Shown: positions 1 to 5,372 of the stretch, piece by piece | Layout: the number at the start of each line of letters is the position of its first letter | How positions within the stretch are numbered: the first letter of the stretch is position 1 | NCBI GenBank assembly: GCA_007135995.1 | Contig: SLHU01000031.1 | Span: 1-7,914, forward strand | DNA length: 7,914 nt | From: Clostridiales bacterium | Lineage (GTDB): Bacteria > Bacillota > Clostridia > Saccharofermentanales > UBA5734 | Direction: 5' to 3' | Position numbers and translations under genes: made by a program | The notes under the pieces: generated by a model | What the model was told of the DNA's origin: nothing | Seen by the model: the letters and a program-made list of their open reading frames with translations, nothing else | Databases searched by the model: none

Positions 1-3
1 AAA

Positions 4-37
4 GAGCGAACGATCAATCGATCATTCGCTCCTTTTT
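4..37 (+). terminator. Rho-independent terminator of an upstream gene off the left edge
   Basis: GAGCGAA at 4-10 pairs with TTCGCTC at 25-31. After one mismatch, GATC (12-15) pairs with GATC (20-23), leaving a four-base loop. The stem is followed by CC and then five T residues (33-37). This is a typical intrinsic terminator for a plus-strand gene ending left of the window. It ends only a few bases before the promoter of the next gene. Confidence 0.75.
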
Positions 38-40
38 CTG

Positions 41-49
41 TGATACAAT
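41..49 (+). promoter_or_regulatory. Extended -10 promoter for the zinc-ribbon gene
   Basis: TGATACAAT reads as TG-N-TACAAT, an extended -10 element with a five-of-six match to TATAAT. A -35 box at 17-bp spacing would fall at 21-26 (ATCATT), a poor match lying inside the terminator stem. The promoter may therefore rely on the extended -10. The predicted start point near 56 gives a short leader of about 20 nt before the ribosome binding site at 63-67. This is inferred from sequence only. Confidence 0.5.
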
Positions 50-75
50 GCTTGTATTATTTGGAGGATGAGCCT

Positions 76-1116
76 ATGACAAAAATCAGCTTTATGTGCC
101 CGCATTGCGCCGGCCCATTCCAGATTGATGACGAGCACACACTGCACCCGGAATGGCAGTGTCCCTATTGTAATCAGATTTCACATTTCATCATTCAGCA
201 AGGTGAACTCGCTTTGCAATCTGTTTTACAGGAACAGCCTGCAAGGCCAGTGCGCAGCCGCTCAAATTACCCGCACATTCATGCTTCTGACAAGCAGCTT
301 CATCCCAGCGAAGGAGAGAGCGATCTTGTTGCGGAATCTGTCCATAATAACGCAGATCACCATGAAGCTGATCTGACTGATCATAATGCAGACGCGCATC
401 ATGCACAAACAGAACCGGTGCCGGCAAAGACAGACGCGCTTTTGCCGGCTGCATCACAAAAAGAACCGGACAGCAGCCAATATACAGACGCAGCTGAAAA
501 TGAGAACAAGGCAAAGCAGGCTGATGACAAGCACTCTGACAATAATCTGCCGGAGGATGATATCGCTCATCTGCTGGACAGACTCAAGCAGGCCTATTCA
601 CGGCAGCAGCTTCCTTTATTCAACAGTCTGAGCCGGAAAATTCTTGAAAGAGAGCCCATGGAACCTTCCGTGTATGCATGGCGTGCTATCTTAATTGAAA
701 AAGCAGGTGGATTTGGCCGCCATACATGGGCAGATCCCATCTGGCTGAAAAGAATGCCTTCACAAAGAAAGCAAGTCATTTGTCAGCACTTCTACCCGCT
801 GACAACCGCTGCTGGCTTAACCCGTGATGAGCAGCAGCGGCAGATACTGGCTGATACCATCAGTCAGCTGATCGCTGATCAGATTATTCAAACATGCTTT
901 GAAGCGGCACGACTGCAACGGCGCCGGAAATTTTCCGGTCGTTTCCGAAAAAAAGATTTAACGCTCGCGGAGGCATTAAAACAGACCATGCATGATTTAA
1001 ACGATGCTGTCCCTGCTATTGCAGACATCCATCTTCAAAATCTTATCTGGCATCATCTTCAGCAGCAGGAACCGCAGCTGGCTGAATCCATCAATAAACA
1101 CTTTCCCTGGCCTTAA
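76..1116 (+). CDS. Zinc-ribbon protein with acidic/His-rich linker, function unknown
   Basis: The 346-residue product is not recognised beyond its N-terminus. Cys8-x2-Cys11 and Cys29-x2-Cys32 (CPHC and CPYC) form a four-cysteine zinc ribbon, the kind often used for binding nucleic acid or protein partners. Residues about 55-160 are a low-complexity, probably disordered linker rich in His, Asp, Glu and Ala, with a His/Asp cluster at 95-109. Residues about 160-346 look mostly helical and soluble, with a basic patch at 282-293 (RRRK..GRFRKK) and a Gln/His-rich tail. No signal peptide or membrane segment is seen, so it should be cytoplasmic. The ATG at 76 is chosen because GGAGG at 63-67 lies 8 nt upstream. 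A GTG at 40 in the same frame would lie in the promoter. The 3' end overlaps the convergent phosphotransferase gene by 26 bp. The reading frame is long and well initiated, so the gene is likely real, but its role is open. Confidence 0.8.
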   Translation: MTKISFMCPHCAGPFQIDDEHTLHPEWQCPYCNQISHFIIQQGELALQSVLQEQPARPVRSRSNYPHIHASDKQLHPSEGESDLVAESVHNNADHHEADLTDHNADAHHAQTEPVPAKTDALLPAASQKEPDSSQYTDAAENENKAKQADDKHSDNNLPEDDIAHLLDRLKQAYSRQQLPLFNSLSRKILEREPMEPSVYAWRAILIEKAGGFGRHTWADPIWLKRMPSQRKQVICQHFYPLTTAAGLTRDEQQRQILADTISQLIADQIIQTCFEAARLQRRRKFSGRFRKKDLTLAEALKQTMHDLNDAVPAIADIHLQNLIWHHLQQQEPQLAESINKHFPWP

Positions 1117-2146
1117 CTGCCAGTCCATGAGATGCTTCAAACCACTTCAGTTCATCAAAGGGCAATGATTTGTACCAGCGGGGGATGGGTCTTCTGAAGT
1201 TGTCATAGTCTTCCAGAATTGTTTTTGCCAGATGAACGGTATGCTGATAGTGATTGTGATCTGCACTGTCCATGACCAGCCGCCTGATTAATTCTGACGC
1301 TAAATAAAGGGAAAGCAGCATAAATGATCTGCCTGACTGTTCGTTCGAGTAATACACGTCAATCAGGCCGGTCAGAAAATCTTTGCTGTATAACCTGAAG
1401 TCGAGGATTGCCCTGGCAATTTCCAAATATGGGTCGCCATATTCCCATGAATCGAGATCGATCATCTTGATCCCATCATAGCTTGTCTGCAGTATGTTTT
1501 GTGTCTGAAGGTTCCCGTGCAGCAGACAAAGTGCCTGGTCAGGCATTATATCAAACCTTTTCTCAACATAACTGGCCAGATCAACCCTAATGCAGTCAGG
1601 GATTTTCGCCAGCATATATCGGCGAACGCAGGCCGCCATATCTTTTTTGTATTGAAATAATACTGTTGGACTGCGATGGCCTGTCAGAACACTGTAAAGC
1701 TTTTCAGCCTCTATATCACTGCGTTTGCCGATCGCAGTCAGACTATGGATTTTTCGCAGTGCAAGCCCAAGGTGCGCACCAGACATATAGCAGTGCCGTT
1801 CCAGTTTGCTAAAATCATTGAACAGACTGGAAAGTGTTTCCCCATGAACCCACTTGGTCATTAAATATACTTTCTGCGCAGCCTGATCCATCCCGTACAA
1901 GACTGGTTCCGCGACACAGCCAGCCTTAAGGTCGAGAAACTTCATGATATGGAATGTTTTTTGAAATTTTTCATAATGATCGATTGTCTTGAATTTAATC
2001 AGATACTCATGCTCGTTGTGAAAGCGAAGATAAAATTGACTTGCATCATTTGATGTCTGATCAAGTGGTAAAGCTGAAGTCACCTGACTGAATATCTCTT
2101 CTTTTGAGTTCCATTGATTTAATTTCTGATTCATTTCACCGCACAT
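1091..2146 (-). CDS. APH/choline-kinase-family phosphotransferase with HGN in place of HGD
   Basis: The 351-residue product has the fold signature of the aminoglycoside phosphotransferase/choline kinase family. The N-lobe holds a likely ATP-binding lysine in EYLIKFK (about 47-53) and a hinge-like YLMTKWVHGETL (94-105). The catalytic loop LLHGNLQTQNIL (208-219) and the metal-binding segment IDLDSWEYGDPYLEIA (229-244) follow. In the family the loop is usually HGDxxxxN. Here His210 and Asn217 are kept, but the catalytic-base position 212 is Asn (codon AAC). Substrate cannot be deduced: small alcohols, amino sugars and cell-envelope precursors are all family substrates. The start is uncertain. 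The ATG at 2146 has no good ribosome binding site; a second in-frame ATG at 2134 follows GGTGA but with only one base between. An in-frame stop lies upstream and no other start codon intervenes. The gene is transcribed away from the sugar-acid operon and overlaps the zinc-ribbon gene at its 3' end. Confidence 0.85.
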   Translation of the reverse strand: MCGEMNQKLNQWNSKEEIFSQVTSALPLDQTSNDASQFYLRFHNEHEYLIKFKTIDHYEKFQKTFHIMKFLDLKAGCVAEPVLYGMDQAAQKVYLMTKWVHGETLSSLFNDFSKLERHCYMSGAHLGLALRKIHSLTAIGKRSDIEAEKLYSVLTGHRSPTVLFQYKKDMAACVRRYMLAKIPDCIRVDLASYVEKRFDIMPDQALCLLHGNLQTQNILQTSYDGIKMIDLDSWEYGDPYLEIARAILDFRLYSKDFLTGLIDVYYSNEQSGRSFMLLSLYLASELIRRLVMDSADHNHYQHTVHLAKTILEDYDNFRRPIPRWYKSLPFDELKWFEASHGLAVKARESVY

Positions 2147-2195
2147 GTGGATTTGTTTTGATTCAACCCAGCCACCATCTCAACATATTTTCACC

Positions 2196-2224
2196 ATTAT
2201 ATTCAACTCGCCTTCTGCCAACAA
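2196..2224 (-). promoter_or_regulatory. Sigma-A-like promoter for the phosphotransferase gene
   Basis: On the minus strand TTGTTG (2224-2219) and a perfect TATAAT (2201-2196) are separated by 17 bp. The predicted start near 2189 gives a leader of about 40-55 nt. The -10 is consensus and the -35 matches at three of six positions, including the conserved TTG. Confidence 0.55.
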
Positions 2225-2233
2225 TGCATGAAA

Positions 2234-2279
2234 GTCATAGAGTGCATAAAATAAGGGTCATAAAACAGATAAAATAATT
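2234..2279 (+). repeat. Imperfect tandem direct repeat, 23-bp period
   Basis: GTCATA occurs at 2234-2239 and 2257-2262, and ATAAAATAA at 2246-2254 and 2269-2277, both exactly 23 bp apart. The two units share 16 of the first 21 positions. The repeat sits just upstream of the -35 box of the minus-strand promoter, where an activator could bind. AT-rich sequence makes chance similarity possible. Confidence 0.45.
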
Positions 2280-2289
2280 AACCTTTATA

Positions 2290-2319
2290 TTGAAAAGATG
2301 GACCATATGCCAATTTAAT
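2290..2319 (+). promoter_or_regulatory. Possible second, upstream promoter for the gntK operon
   Basis: TTGAAA (2290-2295) and TTTAAT (2314-2319) are separated by 18 bp, which fits a sigma-A promoter. It is about 80 bp upstream of the better promoter and would give a leader of about 140 nt. It could also be chance in an AT-rich region. Confidence 0.25.
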
Positions 2320-2373
2320 CACTGCAGATGTATGACATGAGCAACTTCTAACAAGTTATCAGTCAATATTTAC

Positions 2374-2402
2374 ATGACGACGTTCAAAATGCATTTTATA
2401 AT
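2374..2402 (+). promoter_or_regulatory. Main promoter of the gntK-larA-like-gnd operon
   Basis: ATGACG (2374-2379, four of six to TTGACA) and a perfect TATAAT (2397-2402) are 17 bp apart. The predicted start near 2409 gives a leader of about 60 nt before gntK. No comparable promoter was seen before the two downstream genes, which supports one transcript ending at the hairpin near 6900. Confidence 0.6.
2375..2388 (+). promoter_or_regulatory. Candidate catabolite-response element (cre) within the operon promoter
   Basis: TGACGACGTTCAAA matches eight of the ten fixed positions of the cre consensus TGWNANCGNTNWCA, including the central CG. It overlaps the -35 box and the spacer, a place where CcpA binding would block RNA polymerase. 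Catabolite repression of a sugar-acid operon would be expected in Firmicutes, but the match is imperfect. Confidence 0.3.
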
Positions 2403-2423
2403 GAAAGGCAAAGCAAATACTTG

Positions 2424-2441
2424 CTGATCAGAACTCATGAG
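2424..2441. promoter_or_regulatory. Pair of 8-bp palindromes in the predicted leader, candidate operator
   Basis: CTGATCAG (2424-2431) and CTCATGAG (2434-2441) are each perfect palindromes, separated by AA. Together with the trailing AA they form two copies of CTSATSAGAA with a 10-bp period, so both would face the same side of the helix. They lie at about +16 to +33 from the predicted start, where a repressor could act as a roadblock. The cognate regulator is not in the window. Confidence 0.35.
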
Positions 2442-2456
2442 AACACTTGGATTTTG

Positions 2457-2463
2457 AAAGGAG
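2457..2463 (+). promoter_or_regulatory. Ribosome binding site fixing the gntK start
   Basis: AAAGGAG lies 5 nt before the ATG at 2469. The in-frame TTG at 2421 has no comparable site and lies in the leader next to the palindromes, so the ATG is preferred. Confidence 0.8.
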
Positions 2464-2468
2464 CGCTC

Positions 2469-3974
2469 ATGCCTGACTCTTTTTATATGGGAATAGACCT
2501 TGGCACATCCAGTATCAGAGCAGTCGTGTTTGATGTGCAGGGAAAACCTGTCCTAAGCAGACAAGAAGAATTTCCTATGATGACAGAACTTGAAAGCCAT
2601 GCAGAAATTGATCCTGAGTCAATTTACAGACATTTCATCAGTGTGGTGAGAAGCTGCATGCTGCAGCTTTCCGGCAACATGAAGGTGAGGGCAATTGGAT
2701 TCAGCACGCAAATGCACAGTCTGATGCTGACCGATGAAAAAGGCAAACCCTTGACACGTGTTATGACCTGGGCAGATAACAGGGCGTATCAGCAGGCAGA
2801 ATCAATAAAGAAAAACTATGACAGTCTGTCTCTTTATAAGAGAACTGGCTGCATCGTTCAGCATCCGCTTTATCCACTGAGCAAAATCTTGTGGTTTAAA
2901 GAACAAAAACCAGAATTGTTCAAGCAGGCAGCGTGTTTTCTGACTGTAAAATCATATTTATTATACAAGCTGTATGGCTCATATGTGATTGATTATACAG
3001 ATGCTTCTGCCAGCGGCCTGTTTAACCTGCATACGTTTACCTGGGATGAAGAAATTATCAGCCAGATACTGGGTCTATCAGCTGACCGGTTTCCCAGACC
3101 GGTACCATGTGACTATCTGTTAAGCGGGATCAGCAGTTCGCTCGCTGAGGAGATGTGCCTAGACCCTGACACCCCTATGACGGCAGGATCCGGTGATGGT
3201 ATACTGGCAAATCTTGGCTGCGGCATATTCGATGCCAGTGCCATGTCCAGCACAGTCGGAACAAGCGGCGCGGTAAGAACAACCGTCAGCAGCCCATTGC
3301 TCGATGATCAGCAGCGAACATGGTGCTACTGTCTTTCGAAAGACCGCTGGGTGGCTGGCGGCGCTATCAACAATGGCGGCATCGTTTTGCGCTGGCTGCG
3401 TGATCAGTTCAAAGAAACCTTTCAGAAGGATGTTGAAGAACAAGGCTGCTACAATATCTATGCTCTTTTTGACCAATATGCCGCAAGCATCCCGGCCGGC
3501 AGTGACCAGCTGACTTTTCTGCCTCTTCTGACCGGCGAAAGATCGCCTAACTGGAATGCTCTGACGAGAGGTGTTCTTTACGGGTTGGATCTCAGGCACA
3601 GCCGGCAGCACATTGTCAAGGCAGCGATGGAAGGCATCATGTATCAGATGTTCGCTGTCTACCAGGCGCTGTTTTCAATAAACACCCAGACCAGGCAGAT
3701 CAGGGCCAGCGGCGGTTATGCGCGTTCTGATGTCTGGCTGCAGATACAAGCTGATATATTTGGTCAGCCGATTGCTGTCAGCAATGTAAACGAGGCATCC
3801 GCGCTTGGCGCAGCATATTTGTCGATGCTGGCAGTTGGTGCTGTTTCACGTTTTGATGAAGGGCTCCCAGAAATGACTGTAACGCGCCATTTTGAGCCAG
3901 ATGAACATCATCGAGAGATATACAGGAACGGTTATAAGCGGTATGCTGATATATATAATCGCTTATATCGGTAA
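2469..3974 (+). CDS. gntK: FGGY-family gluconokinase
   Basis: The 501-residue cytoplasmic sugar kinase is predicted to phosphorylate D-gluconate to 6-phosphogluconate with ATP. The FGGY N-terminal domain opens with the phosphate-binding MGIDLGTSSIRAVVFD (7-22), followed by TWADNRA (100-106) and YKRTGCIVQHPLYPLSKILW (123-142), which resembles the TGTPIHPMSPL-type segment of gluconokinases. The catalytic Asp is probably Asp243 in GSGDG (240-244). The FGGY C-terminal domain has LPLLTGERSPNWNALTRG (351-368) and the family signature SGGYARSDVWLQIQADI (414-430). Length is normal for the family; Bacillus GntK is about 510 residues. It is the first gene of the operon, 45 bp ahead of the LarA-family gene and two genes ahead of gnd, which uses its predicted product. 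Xylulokinase or another FGGY activity cannot be excluded from motifs alone, but the link to gnd favours gluconate. No gluconate permease or GntR-type regulator is in view. Confidence 0.85.
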   Translation: MPDSFYMGIDLGTSSIRAVVFDVQGKPVLSRQEEFPMMTELESHAEIDPESIYRHFISVVRSCMLQLSGNMKVRAIGFSTQMHSLMLTDEKGKPLTRVMTWADNRAYQQAESIKKNYDSLSLYKRTGCIVQHPLYPLSKILWFKEQKPELFKQAACFLTVKSYLLYKLYGSYVIDYTDASASGLFNLHTFTWDEEIISQILGLSADRFPRPVPCDYLLSGISSSLAEEMCLDPDTPMTAGSGDGILANLGCGIFDASAMSSTVGTSGAVRTTVSSPLLDDQQRTWCYCLSKDRWVAGGAINNGGIVLRWLRDQFKETFQKDVEEQGCYNIYALFDQYAASIPAGSDQLTFLPLLTGERSPNWNALTRGVLYGLDLRHSRQHIVKAAMEGIMYQMFAVYQALFSINTQTRQIRASGGYARSDVWLQIQADIFGQPIAVSNVNEASALGAAYLSMLAVGAVSRFDEGLPEMTVTRHFEPDEHHREIYRNGYKRYADIYNRLYR

Positions 3975-4007
3975 ACATTAACCGGCTTGTATTCCGGAAG
4001 AAAAACT

Positions 4008-4013
4008 GAGGTG
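4008..4013 (+). promoter_or_regulatory. Ribosome binding site fixing the larA-like start
   Basis: GAGGTG lies 6 nt before the ATG at 4020 and is a long match to the 16S tail. It rules out the in-frame TTG at 3987 and favours 4020 over the ATG at 4029. Confidence 0.8.
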
Positions 4014-4019
4014 AATAGT

Positions 4020-5294
4020 ATGTCGATTATGATCGAAAAACCAGAGCTGAAAATAAACGATCAGGAACTGCGCGCTGCCCTGAAGACTTTTATTGAGGGA
4101 AAGAATCTAAATAAAATTTTACTGCTGCCGCCGGATATGACCCGGCTGCACTCATACGCCGGACGCATTACTGCCATTTTGTACGAACTTTTGCATGATC
4201 ACTGTGACATTGATATTATGCCGGCACTTGGGACACATGACCCCATGTCAGAAGAGGAATGCAAAGAATTTTTTGGACCGCATGTCCCATATAACACTAT
4301 CATTCCTCATCGCTGGAAAACTGATATCACTAAAATCGGAACGATACCAGCTGCTTATGTGAACGACATATCTGAAGGACTGCTTGACGAACCAATTGAT
4401 ATCGAAATTAACAAAATACTTCTGGATCCAGCTTATGATCTGATTTTGTCAATTGGCCAGGTTATCCCGCATGAAGTAGTGGGAATGGCAAATTACAGCA
4501 AAAATATTTTCGTTGGGTGCGGCGGCCAGACCGCCATCAACAAATCTCATTTTCTGGGGGCGGTTTATGGTCTGGAAAAATTGATGGGTAAAGACCATTC
4601 ACCTGTCAGGAAAATTTTTGACTACGCCGAAGAGCATTTTATACAAGATATGCCTTTGCAATATATTCTGACCGTGACAACGGTTGACCAGGAGGATGTC
4701 CATCTCGAAGGACTTTACATCGGACGAGACCGTCATCTGTTTGAGAAAGCAATCGTGCTGAGTCAGCATCGGAATTTCAATCTTCTCGACCAGTCACCTC
4801 AAAAAGTGGTGGTCTACCTAGACGAACGTGAGTTTAAAAGTACCTGGCTGGGCAATAAAGCGATCTACCGGACAAGGATGGCGATCAAAGATGCAGGTGA
4901 TCTGATAATTCTTGCACCCGGCGTCAGAAAATTTGGTGAAGATCTCGAAATAGATCAGCTTTTAAGAAAATATGGCTATGTTGGCCGTGATAAGATTTTG
5001 CAGTTATATTATGAGAACGAAGATCTGCAGGCTAATCCTTCTGCAGCCGCACATTTAATACATGGTTCTTCTGACAGCCGATTCAATATCACCTATGCGG
5101 TCAGACATCTGAGCCGGAAAGAAATTGAATCTGCCGGTTATATTTATGCAGACCTGGATGACATGCTTCAGCGGTATAACCCAAAATCATTGAAGCAGGG
5201 GACGAATATTTTGCCAGATGGAGAAGAGATTTATTTCATCAGCAATCCTGCTGTTGGATTATGGGCCAGCCGCGACCGCATTATTGAAGATTAG
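4020..5294 (+). CDS. larA: LarA-family nickel-pincer 2-hydroxyacid racemase/epimerase
   Basis: The 424-residue protein belongs to the lactate racemase family (LarA, formerly DUF2088) and has the length typical of it. LarA enzymes invert C2 of 2-hydroxyacids by a transient hydride transfer to a nickel-pincer nucleotide bound to a lysine. The N-terminal domain has PPDMTR (37-42), GTHDPMSEEE (71-80) with His73, and IIPHRW (94-99) with His97. The cofactor site PHEVVGMANYSKNIFVG (150-166) gives His151 and Lys161, and His177 ends QTAINKSH. The gaps of 10 and 16 residues equal those of His174, Lys184 and His200 in Lactobacillus plantarum LarA. The C-terminal domain includes DAGDLIILAPGVRKFGED (291-308). 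The symbol is used at family level only. Sitting between gluconokinase and 6-phosphogluconate dehydrogenase, it more likely epimerises a sugar acid such as gluconate/mannonate than lactate. The cofactor-making proteins LarB, LarC and LarE are not in the window and must come from elsewhere. Confidence 0.88.
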   Translation: MSIMIEKPELKINDQELRAALKTFIEGKNLNKILLLPPDMTRLHSYAGRITAILYELLHDHCDIDIMPALGTHDPMSEEECKEFFGPHVPYNTIIPHRWKTDITKIGTIPAAYVNDISEGLLDEPIDIEINKILLDPAYDLILSIGQVIPHEVVGMANYSKNIFVGCGGQTAINKSHFLGAVYGLEKLMGKDHSPVRKIFDYAEEHFIQDMPLQYILTVTTVDQEDVHLEGLYIGRDRHLFEKAIVLSQHRNFNLLDQSPQKVVVYLDEREFKSTWLGNKAIYRTRMAIKDAGDLIILAPGVRKFGEDLEIDQLLRKYGYVGRDKILQLYYENEDLQANPSAAAHLIHGSSDSRFNITYAVRHLSRKEIESAGYIYADLDDMLQRYNPKSLKQGTNILPDGEEIYFISNPAVGLWASRDRIIED

Positions 5295-5359
5295 CCTGTC
5301 AAAAAGAGATAAGTTCATAACTTCAGGTTGTGATACCGGAAACAAGAAACACATTACGC

Positions 5360-5364
5360 GGAGG
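5360..5364 (+). promoter_or_regulatory. Ribosome binding site of gnd
   Basis: GGAGG lies 8 nt upstream of the ATG at 5373 and supports that start, which also gives the expected Rossmann-fold N-terminus. Confidence 0.8.
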
Positions 5365-5372
5365 AAATATAA

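Larger units (their letters stand above)
2147..2468. other. Divergent intergenic control region
   Basis: This 322-bp stretch separates the phosphotransferase start from the gntK start and contains no convincing gene. It is AT-rich compared with its flanks. From left to right it holds the minus-strand promoter, a 23-bp-period direct repeat (2234-2279), a weaker candidate plus-strand promoter (2290-2319), an inverted repeat AACTT-5-AAGTT (2343-2357) and the main plus-strand promoter with a candidate cre site. It ends with two adjacent palindromes in the predicted leader and the gntK ribosome binding site. No terminator-like or riboswitch-like fold was evident by eye. Confidence 0.7.

Noticed and set aside
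40..75. GTG start at 40 extending the zinc-ribbon protein by 12 residues
   Set aside because: It overlaps the terminator/promoter region, has no ribosome binding site, and the ATG at 76 has GGAGG at ideal spacing.
2421..2468. TTG start extending gntK by 16 residues
   Set aside because: The extension carries no family sequence and covers the leader palindromes and the ribosome binding site of the ATG at 2469, which directly precedes the FGGY N-terminus.
2147..2468. Riboswitch, small RNA or small protein gene in the intergenic region
   Set aside because: No known riboswitch motif, no T-tailed hairpin and no small frame with a convincing ribosome binding site were seen; the region is better explained by two divergent promoters and operators.
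3159..3611. 150-codon open frame on the minus strand inside gntK
   Set aside because: It lies fully within a well-supported kinase gene, has no recognisable domain and no good start signals; it is a codon shadow.
3987..4019. TTG start extending the LarA-family protein by 11 residues
   Set aside because: GAGGTG sits inside this extension at the right distance from the ATG at 4020, and the shorter form has the usual family length.
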